NCBI GenBank assembly: GCA_902806595.1
Contig: CADCXC010000037.1
Location: forward strand, 496,001-560,000
Length of the DNA stretch: 64,000 nucleotides
Reading direction: 5' to 3'
Origin: Pyrenopolyporus hunteri
Lineage: Eukaryota > Ascomycota > Sordariomycetes > Xylariales > Hypoxylaceae
The notes under the pieces were generated by a model that was given only the letters and a program-made list of their open reading frames with translations, was not told where the DNA came from and searched no databases. This document shows, one piece after another, positions 48,222-60,617 of this stretch (its first letter is position 1; every line of letters begins with the position of its first letter). The position numbers were made by a program, and so were the translations under genes.

Positions 48222-48820
48222 GGTCACTTGCTTTTGCCCATATAAGATGGGGAGGGATCACAACTTTCAAGAGGTGAATGTTGCTTGGTTAATTGGTTGA
48301 GGTAAATATTCCATTGGAAAAGGGAGACCCCTGCTGGAGACGGCGTTGGCGCTAGGTTCTGAGGCTGAAGATTTCAGGTTATGCACTAAGCCCTAGTATA
48401 GTTCTAGTACTTGTGAAGAAAGTCAATTCAATGTAATATATTTCATTAATACTAAACTATTCTCACTATCCTGGATTTTGATATTGAATATGAATGCGCG
48501 AGTCATATTCCAAGATCTAAATAATATAAATCGGTGTTGTGCTTTCGTTTAAGTTATTGGAATAGAGGGTTGGTCGGGAGGTACTTTGCAGATACGTCGG
48601 GACTACAGGGGTACCTCGGACGTGAGACAGGGCGATGTCATAGCTCGAGACTTACCTAACGTCAGGTAGCCGCGTCGCAGTGCCAGAAACGTACTTTCCC
48701 ATCCTCCGCGCTCCTTTGTCATCAACATCACTGTGAATAGTAAAATAAATCAATCGGCGGCTCCTACGCTTATTTTCCTCTTTTTGAAATAACAATAAAC
48801 CCAAATCAATCCACTTCACC
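48222..48820. other. Divergent promoter GatC-like / SEC17
   Basis: 599 bp shared upstream region; AT-rich centre at 48420-48540. No gene. Confidence 0.5.
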
Positions 48821-49829
48821 ATGGCCGGGGACCCTCGCGCATTGCTACAGAAGGTCGGTCAATCTGCCCCGCCATCTCTCCCCATACCCACTTACACGGC
48901 CGCTGACGCCGATCGCAAATGTAGGCAGACAAGGCGCTCGCCAGCGCCTCCGGCGGCTTCAGTTTCTTCGGCGGTCGAGAAGAGAAATACCAAAATGCGG
49001 CGGATCTGTATATCGAGGCGGCAAACTCCTTCCGAATCCAGAAGATGAACCGGGAGGCTGGTCAAGCGTTCGAGAAGGCCGCCGCCGTCCAAAGCAAGCA
49101 ACTAAACGAACCCGACGATGCCGCAAACACATATGTCGACGCCTTCAAGGTGTATCGGAAAGAGAACCCCGAGGACGCCGTGCGATGCCTCGACTTCGCT
49201 ATCACACAGTACTGCAAGAAGGGAAACTTCAGGAGGGCGGCGCAGCACAAGGAGAACATGGGCGAGGTCTTCGAGGTTGAGTTGGGCGATACGAAGCGTG
49301 CGCTTGAATGCTACGAAGCTGCCGCTGGGTGGTACGAAGGAGATAATGCTGCGGCGTAAGAATATACCTTGCTACTGGATGGTAGAATGCTCGGTGGCTA
49401 ATCTGCGTTTATAGGCTCGCAAACAAGCTTTGGCTTAAGGTAGCGGACATCGCTGCTCTCGAAGGCGATTATTATAAGTCCATCGAACAGTACGAGAAGG
49501 TCGCGGCGGCGTCTATTAACAACAACCTGATGCGCTACTCGGTCAAGGATTACTTCCTCAAGGCGGGCATCTGCCATCTTGCGACGGGTGACATGGTCGC
49601 CGTGAACCGCGCGCTTGAGAAGTACCGGGATCTAGATCCGACGTTCGCCAGCACCCGAGAGCATCAGTTACTCGTGGATTTGGCGGCTGCCATCGAGGCG
49701 GGTGACCAGGATCAGTTTACGGATAAGCTCTTCCAATACGACCAGCTCAGCAAACTTGACAAGTGGAAGACTACGATTCTTGTGCGGGTTAAGAACAACA
49801 TCGAAGAGGCTGGGGAGGACTTTTCCTAG
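48821..49829 (+). CDS. SEC17: Alpha-SNAP, SNARE disassembly adaptor
   Basis: The product is 292 aa, the same length as yeast Sec17. Exons are 48821-48853, 48925-49355 and 49415-49829; introns of 71 and 59 bp keep phase. The conserved start is DPRALLQKADKALASASGGFSFFGGREEKYQNAADLY across the first intron (two parts). TPR-like helices follow (AGQAFEKAAAVQ, DAANTYVDAFKVYRK, AVRCLDFAITQYCKKGNFRRAAQHKENMGE). Near the C-terminus are DLDPTFASTREHQLLVDL and QFDTDKLFQYDQLSKLDKW-like FTDKLFQYDQLSKLDKW, the part that stimulates the ATPase Sec18/NSF. The protein binds assembled SNARE bundles at membranes and recruits Sec18 to take them apart. VTI1, a SNARE it would act on, lies 5 kb away. Confidence 0.95.
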
Positions 49830-50420
49830 GTCGGCCGTGGACATTATAATAGGAGCGGGACAGGTTCTATAGCGAACGAAGACCAAACTTGATGTTTGGC
49901 GTATGGATTGAGTGTTACATACTGCCGTAATACAACACCGGCCCAATGATTGGCGAGGTAGGAGAAGCATGCTTGCGTTGCCTTGGTTTAGAAGCATAGG
50001 TTGTGTCAAACCTCACCAACCTCACGACGGACACGGAGTAATATCAAGGTTGTTTTCTACCCCTCTACCATAGTACTAAGTACCCGATAAGACTGGAATA
50101 TATGGCTACCTATTTCCCACATTTGAACTGAAGATTATGTGACTTGAACGTATGGAAGTAAGAAATGCACTGGTTTTGTTGGCCTTCTTGTTAAGTGCAT
50201 ACTGCACGAGCTCGGGTACGTATCGTAATAAACGCCGTAAACCCGGCGCTATTGATTTCGTTTTCCTGTGCCAAGCCAAACCAATGGTGGGGTTCCGTCT
50301 TTGTCGATAAACGATAACGACGATAGCAAGCCGATAAGCAGAAAAATTCCAAAATTCCTGGACGGGCCGAGTCCCAAAATTTCACCAATTCAAAAGCATT
50401 TACGGATCGCGGCCCTCAAA
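49830..50420. other. Spacer SEC17 to RRP12
   Basis: 591 bp between genes on the same strand. The RRP12 frame is open upstream to 50268 (an in-frame ATG there), but that part looks like leader rather than protein. Confidence 0.5.
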
Positions 50421-53400
50421 ATGGAGACTTTGGAGGGGAAGCTGGACAAGATCCGGTCGCCGAATCTTCAAAGCCAGCAGCAAGTCAGTATAATTTATAC
50501 CTTGAGAAGCCAACTCTATTTCGCTAACCCCAACTTCCTTAGACCGGAGTGATTCTGAAGGCGGTAGAGGAAACGCTCAAGGAACAGAATACTCAACCGA
50601 CGCCGACGGGATACTTCGCCGCATTATTAGCCCTACTTAGCCAATCCCTCGAGAGCGGAAAGGTCAATAAGGAACTAACTCCGTCCGTTGTCTATCTTCT
50701 CGACGTAGTCACACCTTTTGCGCCGCAGCCCCTCCTCCGATCGAAATTTACACAAATCCTTACGCTACTGGCGCCTGTTTTACTCCTCGAAGATGCGGAA
50801 GCGCCTCTATTAAGGCCCTCCATTGGGTGCCTTGAATCGCTCCTCCTCGCGCAAGATTCAGCGGCATGGAAGCTACCGACGAACGAGATAAGCCCGCGAC
50901 GGGCTGTCGCGGGTCTGCTACACCTTGCTATGGACCATAGGCCGAAAGTACGAAAGCGCGCCCAAGCCGCCCTTCGAAAAGTCCTCCAGAACCCTCCCCC
51001 GAGTCCGTCCCTAGACCACCCAGCAGCAGACTTATGCGCCGAGTCGGCGATGAGGACCCTGGCCGAGGTAGCGAACAAGGCCGCGTTATCGAGGAAGCAG
51101 AAGAAATCGTCGACGGAGCACGATCCCGCACTCATACATGCCTTGCAGCTGGCTAGGACGATAGCACAAGCGACTGGTGGCTGGCCGAGCAAGAATATCG
51201 AGGCGCTATGCGAACTCTTGCTTACCATCGCGAAGAGCGGAAACGAGCACATGACGATGGCTGTTTTCGACATCTTCGAGATGATTTTCGAGGGCATGGC
51301 AGACGAAGTCGCGTCCACGAAACTTCCTCGTCTCCTCGAGACTATTTCTGAATTGCGACCGTCGTCTAATGACACGCAACTATTACCCCCCTGGATCGCC
51401 ATATTATCACGAGGTTTCGACGTCTCCGCGCAGATAGAGCCCGAAGAGACGTTTCAGAAGCTCCCGGACCTATTTACGATGATATCTGAGTTTATGGAGT
51501 CGTCCTCGCACAACATAAGGGTCTCTGCCTCGGAGTGCCTAATCTCGTTTATGGCAAATTGCGTCCCTGACCAAGTCATAGTCGAGCCCTCAATCTACGA
51601 AGAGAAGACGCTTGAGAAGATAGCTAAGATTGCCGAGAACCTCCTCAGCGTTAAATATCAGGCAGCTTGGATGGAGACATTTAACGTGCTCGGTGCGATT
51701 TTCGACGCGCTAAGGTGGCGCGCCGACCCGATGATGCTGAATGTCGTACGGACGGTTGGCGAACTTCGTGGGAACGACTCTTTCATGGGCAAGAAGGAAG
51801 CGGACGAAGTTCTCGGCAAGGCAATCCGGGCTATGGGCCCGGAATCCGTGCTCAGTGTTCTTCCCCTGAACCTCGTCAAACCCGTCAAAGGGCAACCTGG
51901 TCGGGCGTGGATGTTGCCGATCCTCAGAGACTATACCACCAACACTAATCTGCAACATTTTAAGACCGAATTCATTCCGCTTAGCGAGGCGATGTTTCAA
52001 CGCGTTCTGGAAAATGGGGATGCTGCGAAGACAATGGAGGTCAAGATATACGAGACTTTGGTACACCAGACCTGGTCTATCCTACCTGGCTATTGTGACT
52101 TGCCTTTGGATCTGACGGTGGCGTTTGACCAAGCCTTTGCAGAGATGCTGGCCAATCTCCTGTACAGACAAGTCGATCTCAGGCTTGATGTTTGCCGAGC
52201 CCTCAAAGCTCTCGTCGAATCAAACCAACATTTAGCTTCGCTCGAAGGTTCGGATGAGATGGTTCTCCCGAGCCGAGTTTCGAAAGCTGATGCGCAGAAG
52301 AATTTGGCTTACCTAGGCAGTTTTGCAGGTAACCTGCTCGCGGTCCTCTTTAACGTCTACAGCCAGACACTTCCCCAGTCGAGGGGTCCCATACTCCAAA
52401 CTATCAACGCCTATTTGAGTATCACCCCCGAGAAGGAACTTGTCGAAACCTTCGACCGTGTTAGTGCGATGTTAGCCTCTTCGCTCAACGAAACCAGCGA
52501 AGATAGCAAGGAGAAGAAACAGAAAGCGAAGGAGCAGATGCCTTCTACGAGCCAGACACTAATGGACCTGGTGATTACCATGTCTATCTACCTTCCCCGC
52601 CAGAGCTTCGGTCCTCTCTTCAACATTGCCGCGCTCATTATCGTCAAGGATGACGATCCTCAGTTACAGAAAAAAGCATACAAACTAATACCGCGACTCG
52701 CAGAGTCCGACCTTGGGAAGGTAGCGCTTGAGGAGCGAAACACGGAACTCCAGAACTTGATACTATCAAGTTCAGAAAAAGTTTCAGTTCCCGCGCGAAG
52801 AGAGCGGCTGGCAGCTATTGCCGCATTAATACCGTTTATTCCCGATACTTCTCTCCATTTCATCCCCTCGGTACTCTCTGAAGTGGTCATATGCTGCAAA
52901 GAGCATAACGAAAAGGCTAGAACTTCGGCCTTCGAACTTCTCGTTCTTATGGGCCGAAGATTATTGGAAGCGAAAGGCCAGTCAATCGATAATAGCAAGG
53001 TCCCCCATATGCCTAACAATGCTCCGCCTGTGCTCGCTAGTATCGAAGAATACTTCACCATGGTTAGCGCCGGGCTGGCAGGTAGCACACCTCATATGAT
53101 ATCAGCGTCTATTACCGCTCTTACTCGTATCCTTTATGAGTTTCGCGAGGTCATCAACCGAGAGGTGTTGAGTGACCTTGTACAGACGATGGATCTTTTC
53201 TTGACATCCAACAACCGGGAGATCGTCAAGAGTGTCCTAGGATTCGTGAAAGTTTGTGTTATTAGTCTGCCAACCGATCTTATGCTTCCACGCTTACCAT
53301 CTATGGTTCCGAACTTGATGGTCTGGGCGCACGAACATAAGGGCCACTTTAGAGCGAAGGTCAAGCATATCCTGGAACGAATGGTTCGCCGTTTCGGTTT

Positions 53401-54229
53401 TGACGCAGTAAATCGTAACTGCCCCGAAGCGGACCGGAAGCTGGTAACCAACATCCGCAAAACTAAGGAGCGTAGCAAGAAGAGAAAGGACGCTGCCAAG
53501 GAAGCTGGCGATGAGGAAGACGGCGATCAGCAGAACGGCAAACGGCGGGGTCGGTTCGAGAGCGAATACGACGAGGCACTATACAGCAGCGAGGATTCGG
53601 ACGCTTCGGACGATTCCGACGCCGAAGTCCTCGGAAAGTCGCGCAAGGCGCAGAAAGGCGGCTCCGCGTATATCATGGAGGACGAAGACGAGCCCTTGGA
53701 TCTGCTCGACCGCAAGGCGCTCGCTAGCATCTCCTCCACGAAGCCCGGTAAGGTGCGCAAGGCGGGCAAGACCAAGGCCAAGACGGATTTGGACGGGAAG
53801 CTCATCCTGGGCGAAGAGGACGGCGGTGACGATGCCATGGCCATCGACACCCCTGGCGAAGGAGGCGAGGAGAGCGGTGTCGGAGCGTACGTCGCGGCGC
53901 TCAAGAGCAAAGATGTCGGACGCAGAGGCCGTGGCGGACGTCTCAAGTTCTCTAATAAGCGAGGCAAGGACGACGACGATGAGGAAATGGATGTCGATGA
54001 GAAGGACGTCTCCGCAATCAAGACTCAGGTCAACAGGGGCGGCAGAGGCGGCAGAGGCGGCGCCGTTTCTCGGGGATTCCGCCCCGGACGCGGTGGCGGT
54101 GGTATGCGCGGAGGGAGGAGCGGCAGGGGAGGAATTGCGACAGGGAGACGTGGGCTCGGACAAGAGAAGAGGCACGGTCCCGCGTTCGCTGGAAAGGTCG
54201 GGAAGCCGAAGTCTCCTGGTCGAAGATAA
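50421..54229 (+). CDS. RRP12: Ribosomal RNA processing protein RRP12 (HEAT repeats, NUC173)
   Basis: The product is 1249 aa from exons 50421-50483 and 50543-54229; the 59 bp intron has GTCAGT, GCTAAC and CTTAG signals. The start at 50421 (AAAATGG context) was chosen because family members begin with a LEGKLDKIRSP..QNQQQ-like stretch; an upstream in-frame ATG at 50268 would add 51 residues. Most of the protein is HEAT-like helices, including TPSVVYLLDVVTPFAP, RPKVRKRAQAALRKVL and the NUC173 region near PEETFQKLPDLFTMI. Rrp12 helps export pre-40S and pre-60S particles and mature 18S rRNA. The tail has acidic clusters (YSSEDSDASDDSDAE), a basic cluster (KERSKKRKDAAKE) and an RGG-rich end that should bind RNA and be arginine-methylated. 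Confidence 0.94.
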
Positions 54230-54809
54230 GCCGGCAGGCATACTGGGAGTGAAATCGAAGACGGAGCTTGATACCCGCTTGCAGCATATTTTACGTACCT
54301 GTCTGCCTACCTAGGTAGGTAGATAATAGGTGTATACTGGCTGCTCTAGATGTATATGGATCAGTCTTATCAATGTCTACTGAGTAGTCTCTTCTTCTCC
54401 AGGGGACGATCCAAGGCGCAATAGGAACGGATTAGGAAAATATAGCTTTATTCTTTCAATCAAAGCAGAGCATAATGATCATGATGAAACGCCAGTGGTA
54501 TTAAACTATATCAACCCGATTCATTAAGACTCCAAGATCGTCGGTGGCAGGAGGGAATATGTACGATAAACGACTGTGATAACGTCCCGATAGACTCCCT
54601 GGTTACGCTCCGAAACGCCGTGATAACTTTCTCCCTCTCTCAACGCGAACGCACATCTCTACGCATAAGCGTGATGGGGATTTTACAAGTGATATATCTA
54701 CTGCTGGCCGGCTGGCTGTCCCGTCAAGGCTTAAAAAGAAAAAGCCGAATTAGCTAGCCAGCCAACCAACCTTCGGGTCGACCGATCCCCTTCTGCGTGC
54801 TTTCTTTCT
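54230..54809. other. Convergent spacer RRP12 / VTI1
   Basis: 580 bp of 3' flanks with a TACCTAGGTAGG motif at about 54308. No gene. Confidence 0.5.
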
Positions 54810-55721
54810 TCACCTGAACTTGCTGTAAATCACAGCGAAGATCAGGATCACCAGCACGGTGATAATAGCGATAGTGATCACCTTATTCGTAGCCATCCTA
54901 TGTGATTGATATACTCGTTAGCCTCTTGCTCCAACTGACCCGACCTACGCATCCTTCTCTATTCCTGTTTCTACCCCCACAACAAAGCGAAATGAAATCA
55001 AAAGAAAAGGGGGGCGAGGGCAGAACGACATTACCTACGAGCCATACCCCTGAGCGTCTTCACGCTCCTGTCGACGTAGCCCTCGCTCTCGTACAGGACC
55101 TGGGACGTGTGGGCGATGCGCTCGCGCTGCTGGTGCAGGTCGGCGAGGGTGCCGGCGCCGATCTGCTCCGTCTCGTGGGCCAGCGCCTGGCTCGACCGCA
55201 GGCGCTGGGTGCTGCGGTCGAGCCGCTCCGTGCCGCTGAGCAGCTGCTGCCGCTGCTCCAGCTGCAGGTCCGTCGCCGTCGGGTTGTCCGTGTACCGCGC
55301 GCCGAAGAGCGCCGCCCGGTCCTCGGACAGCGTCCGCAGCCGCCGCTTGTACCCGTCCACGTCGCTCTCGAGGTTCCGGAAGCGTTGGTTGATTTTCGGG
55401 CGCGAGGACGACGGGATGTTCTGCTTCTCGAGACGCATTTGGCCGAGCTGTTGAGAGGGAGGGAGAGAGTCGGGGTTAGTCTGGTTGATGGCGCGGAAGT
55501 AAAAAGGGGGAGAGGGGAATGAGAAAAGGTGGGTGGATTACCAGTTCGTCGGCTTCCTCGAGGGCGCGCTCGGCGGCGGAGATGGCGGCTTTGCGCGGCT
55601 CGCCGCTCAGCTCGGGGATCTGGTCGAGCTTTTGGGTCAGGTCGGCCTGGACCAGTTTGAATTCGGCCTCGTAGCTGCTGAACAGCTCGGAGCCGGCGTC
55701 CGTGTCGAGCGGGTTGGCCAT
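54810..55721 (-). CDS. VTI1: SNARE VTI1
   Basis: The product is 226 aa from exons 55721-55542, 55447-55035 and 54897-54810; introns of 94 and 137 bp keep phase. The N-terminal three-helix domain begins ELFSSYEAEFKLVQADLTQKLDQIPEL (in parts) and includes RPKINQRFRNLESDVDGYKRRL. The SNARE helix covers about residues 130-195 (LLSGTERLDRSTQRLRSSQALAHETEQIG and the following heptads). The last exon supplies the tail anchor (KVITIAIITVLVILIFAVIYSK, about residues 203-224). Vti1 is a Qb-SNARE used in Golgi-endosome and vacuole fusion. Length and layout match the family. Exon 2 is GC-rich. Confidence 0.95.
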
Positions 55722-57403
55722 GGTGTTGGTCGGGGTTGTGGTTGCGGTAGTGGTGGTGGTGGTGGTGGTGGAAGTCGTTGGATTACGTCTATCGTTTTCT
55801 ATCGGCGGCTGCGCTCGTCTATTGAAAGGGTTCTCTTCGCAAAGGAGGTCTTGGTCGATAGGGAGGACAGGTTGGATGTCGTCGAATTGGAATTAGTAAC
55901 AATGGACACCCGCTTACTACTCTATGCTGGGCTTTGGGATAGGTAAGCGTCTCGTCGGCGTGGTTGGTTGGCTGACTGGAGATCTGACTGGAGATATTCG
56001 AGGGTTGCAGGAGTATCGGAACCATGTGAGTTGCGTAACGCAGGAAGCGAGTTGATGTACCTGGATATACAAAGGTACTGCCGGTGGTTAACCTCTTACG
56101 TACCCTTACGTAATTACCAGGCACGGGCGTTCGGTCAGTTCCAAGTTCCCAGATCCGCGTAGATTTCAGTGGAACCTTTCATGCATGTCAGCCACAGTAC
56201 CTAGCCACATGAAGTGGAGAGCAAGCCCTCGACCAAGAAAATTATTTTAAAAATGTCGAGCCGCTTTGCTGCCTTTCTTTTTCCTTTCCCTTTTCCTCTC
56301 CATGAAAGTTGAATCCCCCGGAAGCAGAAATGTTTTAGGCTCTGCGTTCTATTCCTTACGGACGTGGAGTTGTATTAGCCGGGCAGACTAAACATGGAGC
56401 TTCTAAGAATTGGGTATTAGACGGGACGGTCTTCGGACTGCCCGCCTCTGAATATTCGATCCCGTTGAGCCTCGACATTTCTTGATTGGACGACGTGTGT
56501 TCGCCTGTGTAGTGTGGTGTCTACCTCAACAGTTCGACCTGCGCGGGAGACAGGTCTCAGACAGAGATACTATGGACTGCAATTCCCATTCGTCAGCCGT
56601 GATACGCCATTTAGTAACGGATATCTTCGACTGAAATAGCGAAGAGAGGACTGCTCACGTGGCGTTCTCTTATCCATCCCTTACAAGTTGTGCTTTGGCG
56701 CCGGGGATGGGAACGGTATCCCTGATGTTGGCTTGACCTACATGTAACCGATCGGATAAATCGCCAATGATATTTTAATAGTGTCTCGGATACGTATCGT
56801 TCAACGTTGTGCAGTCTCGACTCAACTGCAATCAGAGGGTTATGAATGCCCCAGACTATAGTAGACTACAGTAGGTTTCCTCGTTGGTTAACATCTGAAC
56901 GGGTTCGACACGCACGATTCTGTGACTCGAGCCGTTGGATGAAACCAGAATCGGATTTTCGGCCGTTTCGATCATTTAGACGACTCTCAGCGAAAGTATT
57001 CCGGATTCTATTAGATCGTATATTTAAATTAACTGCTGGGCCTCCAAGGTGGAATGGGAATGTAAGTAGCGCATAGGTCTAAGATCGCCCTGTGCTTGTT
57101 ATATTGGGATATCAGGCGAGGAGCACGGTTCCCACCTTAAATAAGTAGCACATGCCTCTCCAAAGCCTCCATTCCAAACTCCTTGTTGACGGCCACGATT
57201 CCGCCGATCTACCAGACTATCGAAGCCGGATGACGCTTGCGCAGCTAGCTTTCCCGCCACCCTTCGGAGTATCTTTCCCATATCCCCCCCACCTCTTCTC
57301 TTAACCTCGCTATTCCTACATACCTTACTTATCCATGAGTCCCTGCGCGTCTTGACTGTCACAGATACCCCTATCGTCGCACTCGCGTGCCGCGTAGAGA
57401 CCG
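55722..57403. other. Divergent spacer VTI1 / amine-oxidase-like gene
   Basis: 1.7 kb without a supported gene. A GTG trinucleotide run lies in the VTI1 leader. Frames at 55819-56162 and 56846-57076 are not recognisable. Confidence 0.5.
55749..55772. repeat. (GTG)n trinucleotide repeat
   Basis: About eight GTG units in the upstream leader of VTI1; CAC repeats in the transcript sense. Confidence 0.85.
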
Positions 57404-59084
57404 ATGACATACTCTGTTAACCGGGTCCCTAGGAAAAAGGTGGCCATCGTCGGTAGTGGATCTGCCGGAATCAGTGCCCTTTGGGCTTTGAATCGCACTC
57501 ATCATGACGTCTATCTGTACGAGGCGGCTGACCGGTTGGGTGGTCACACCAATACGGTAGAATGGAAGAAGGGCAAATTCACCACCAAGGTGGATGCCGG
57601 CTTCATCGTCCTCAACACGGCAACATATCGTTCGTAGGCCATGTATCCGCAACTGCGTGGGTAAACTTTACTAACTGCCCTCAGCGAACTTCATGAACTT
57701 CCTCAAATGTGTCAAGGTCAAGACTGTGCCCACTCAGATGACCTTCGGCGTCTCAAGAGACCGTGGAGAATTTGAATGGGCGGGTACAAATCTGGATACC
57801 ATATTCTGCCAGAGGAAGAACATCTTCTCCTTGAGAATGTGGAGACTCATCTTCGACATCATCCGCTTCAATCAATTTGCTCTAGACTTATTGAAGGATG
57901 ACGACGACGAGTTCTATCCGAGCTGGAAGAGTGCCGAGAACTTGGACAAGCCCATGGAAACAATTGGGCAGTATCTAGACAGAGAGGGGTACTCCGAAAC
58001 CTTCCGCAACGACTACCTGATCCCCATGACGGCTGCTGTATGGAGTACTAGCCCCGATAAATGCGCCTTGGAGTTTCCGGCCGCAACGCTTGTGCGCTTC
58101 ATGTAAGTCTCGTGTGTGTGGAACTAAGCAAACTACGAATGCTGATTCCGGGCAAGGTGGAATCACCACCTCCTAAGTACAATGGCCACGCGACCAGATT
58201 GGCTTACTCTAGAGGATGGCGCGAAATCCTATGTTGACGCAGTGATGAAAGGGTTTCCACCAAACCATCTATTTCTAAAAACCCCAATCAAGCATCTCAC
58301 CAACGAGAAAGACGGCCGTGTCAGGCTACACTTGGAGAACGGCAAGACAGAGGTCTATGATCATGTCATATTAGCCACGCACGGGGATCAAGCGTACCAG
58401 ATCATCAAGCCGTCGGCTACGGCAAAGGAGAATGCCATCATGTCTTCGTTCACGACGTCGGAGAACACCTGCGTCCTTCACTCAGACCTCTCACACATGC
58501 CAAAGCGCCAGAAGTCGTGGACCGCGTGGAATTATCTCGCAATATCGTCTCCCTGGACGGGCAGAGACGTCGATCGCGTGTCTCTGACTTACAACATGAA
58601 CATCCTGCAACATATCCCAAGAGAGGCCTTTGGCGACGTTCTGGTGACGCTGAATCCCATCCAAGAACCGAAGCCAGAGACCGTTCAAGGCCGATACTCG
58701 TATTCGCATCCCGTATATAACCGCGCAGCGATCCAGGCTCAGAAAGCCCTGCCGCTGATACAGAATACGAGAGGAATCAGCTACGCGGGCGCGTGGACTA
58801 AGTACGGGTTCCACGAAGACGGGTTCAGCAGTGGATTATACGTAGCCCAGGCTCACCTCGGGGCCAGGTTGCCCTTCGAGTTTGTGGACTCGACGTATAG
58901 TCGCGGGAGGCAGCCCAAGCTGAGCATTACCGACTTGTTTATACGGCTTATCATTCTGTTTATCCAGGTATTTGTGATAGACGTACCGGGAAAAGTGTTC
59001 GGTAGGACCAAGAGCTTGTTACCGCCGCAGATCAACGGCAGGGCGAACAGATTTGCGAACGGAAAACGAGCGAAATTTGTGTAA
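57404..59084 (+). CDS. FAD-dependent amine-oxidase-like protein
   Basis: The product is 523 aa from exons 57404-57629, 57685-58102 and 58157-59084; introns of 55 and 54 bp keep phase. A dinucleotide-binding motif KVAIVGSGSAGISAL is at residues 12-26, followed by YEAADRLGGHTNT, the usual FAD site of amine-oxidase-type flavoproteins. Other conserved-looking parts are DAGFIVLNTATYPNF, FRNDYLIPMTAAVWS, FPAATLVRFMWNHHLL across the second intron, ILATHGDQA and SYAGAWTKYGFHEDGF. The C-terminal 100 residues carry a hydrophobic stretch (LFIRLIILFIQVFVI) that may hold the protein to a membrane. Bacterial relatives sit beside cyclopropane fatty acid synthases; no such gene is near here. The substrate is unknown. 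Confidence 0.85.
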
Positions 59085-59489
59085 AGTTTAGAATACCAGA
59101 GACTACATACATACCTTGGGTACGGTTGTGAGCGGGATTAGATATTTAGATATACACCGGATATACGGTACGGGGACTTATACTTAGATGTAATTTATAT
59201 ATTATTTTCAAGAGCTTCGTCATTCGCCGGGACTTATTAATTATTGCTATTAGTTGACCTGTATAGGTAGGTAGGTACGTTCATTGATCATATGTTCCTT
59301 CCTAGAACCTTAGCCTATAGGTTAGGTACCGTTACAGCAGGTGTACCGCAGAGTTACAGCGAGCGAGCCGCTAACAGGACCCCTGTAAACTGGCCCGCCC
59401 CACCTGCAACTCCGGGGAGCTTTTCAACTTTTAACCCCACGAAATGGTACGATGACCTCTCGTACAGCTCCCAAACTCAACCCGCCAGA
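59085..59489. other. Spacer upstream of COX11
   Basis: 405 bp. The COX11 frame stays open back to an ATG at 59292, but that extension is not a mitochondrial presequence and is treated as leader. Confidence 0.5.
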
Positions 59490-60617
59490 ATGAACAACCT
59501 CTACCAGATCCCGTGGCGGGCGCTGCGAGCAAGCACGTCGCCATGGGCATGCGCCTCGTGCCGCCGGGCCCTCGCCCGCACGCGATCGTCGCCACCGCGC
59601 CGAACGGTATCGAATAGCACGGCCAAGCAGCAGCAGACTGCCGCTCCCGCGACCGCCACCACGGCCGCGCCCTCGATGGACCGCGTGCGCGAATACTACA
59701 AGTACAAGAACCGGACGACAATGTATATATAGCCGCTCCCTAGCCTTCTCGATTTGCTCTTCCCCGCGGTGGGAAACATTTGGCTCAGTGGGTGTTATAG
59801 GTACTACACGCTCAGCATCATCCTCGGCACCGTCGCATTCTCGTACGGATCCGTGCCTATGTATAAGATGGTGCGTCCCGATCTTCTTCTTCTCTTCTTG
59901 GTGCATACATACTCGACGGCCAGCCACATCAAACCATACAATACTATACTACACTGCATTATACTATACTATAATAAGAAGACCTAACTAATCTGGCCTC
60001 GGGACAACAGATCTGCCAAACAACGGGCTGGGGCGGGCAACCCGTACGAGCACCCGGCCACGGTCCATCCAGCGGCGACAGCGACTTCGACCCAGCATCA
60101 CGGCTGCGCCCGGTGACGGACGCGCGGCGGATCCGCGTGACGTTCAACGCGTCGGTGTCGGACGTGCTGCCGTGGAAGTTCGTGCCGCAGCAGCGGGAAG
60201 TGCGCGTGCTGCCGGGGGAGACAGCGCTGGCCTTCTACACGGCGACGAACCTCAGCGACAGCGACATCATCGGCGTCGCCACGTACAGCGTCACCCCCGC
60301 CCAGGTCGCCCCCTACTTCAGCAAGATCCAGTGCTTCTGCTTCGAGGAGCAGCGGCTGAACGCCGGCGAGACCGTCGACATGCCCGTCTTCTTTTACCTG
60401 GACCCGGACCTGCTGAACGACCTCAACATGAGGGGGATTAACGAGGTTATGCTGAGTTATACGTTTTTCAGTGCGTCTTCTCCCTTTCCCTTTTTTTTTT
60501 TTTTTTTTTTTTTTAGTTGTCCTTGCTTGGTGTGATGAGGAGCTAATGATGCTTGTAGAGGCGAAATATGATAATAATGGGTCCTTCAAGAGGTTCCCGA
60601 CGACGTCGATATTGTAA
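59490..60617 (+). CDS. COX11: Cytochrome c oxidase assembly copper chaperone COX11
   Basis: The product is 273 aa from exons 59490-59722, 59801-59870, 60011-60470 and 60559-60617; introns of 78, 140 and 88 bp keep phase. The start at 59490 opens an Arg/Ser/Ala presequence. EYYKYKNRTTMY joined to YTLSIILGTVAFSYGSVPMY gives the membrane span, and ICQTTGWGG follows. The matrix-anchored copper domain faces the intermembrane space: RIRVTFNASVSDVLPWKF, PAQVAPYFSKIQCFCFEEQ with the paired copper-binding CFC motif, and PVFFYLDPDLL. The end YTFF-KAKYDNNG crosses the last intron. Cox11 delivers copper to the CuB site of Cox1. The last intron holds a 24-T run followed by AG, a competing acceptor that would add 14 residues in frame. 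Confidence 0.94.
60491..60514. repeat. T24 homopolymer in the last COX11 intron
   Basis: Twenty-four consecutive T followed directly by AG. It forms an exceptionally strong polypyrimidine tract at the wrong acceptor, 42 nt before the likely one. Confidence 0.9.

Noticed and set aside
47632..48270. Long alternative frames across the GatC-like gene
   Set aside because: Only the frame with HFVRAVREVDTTGVEPL shows family sequence; the others come from CTC/GAG and CGC repeats.
58900..59050. Amine-oxidase-like gene as part of a lipid-modification cluster
   Set aside because: Bacterial relatives sit with cyclopropane synthase genes, but no methyltransferase is present on either side here.
23657..59084. 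A functional gene cluster or operon-like system
   Set aside because: Neighbours are unrelated housekeeping genes on both strands with independent promoters; shared themes (mitochondria, ribosome, traffic) are expected by chance in such a window.
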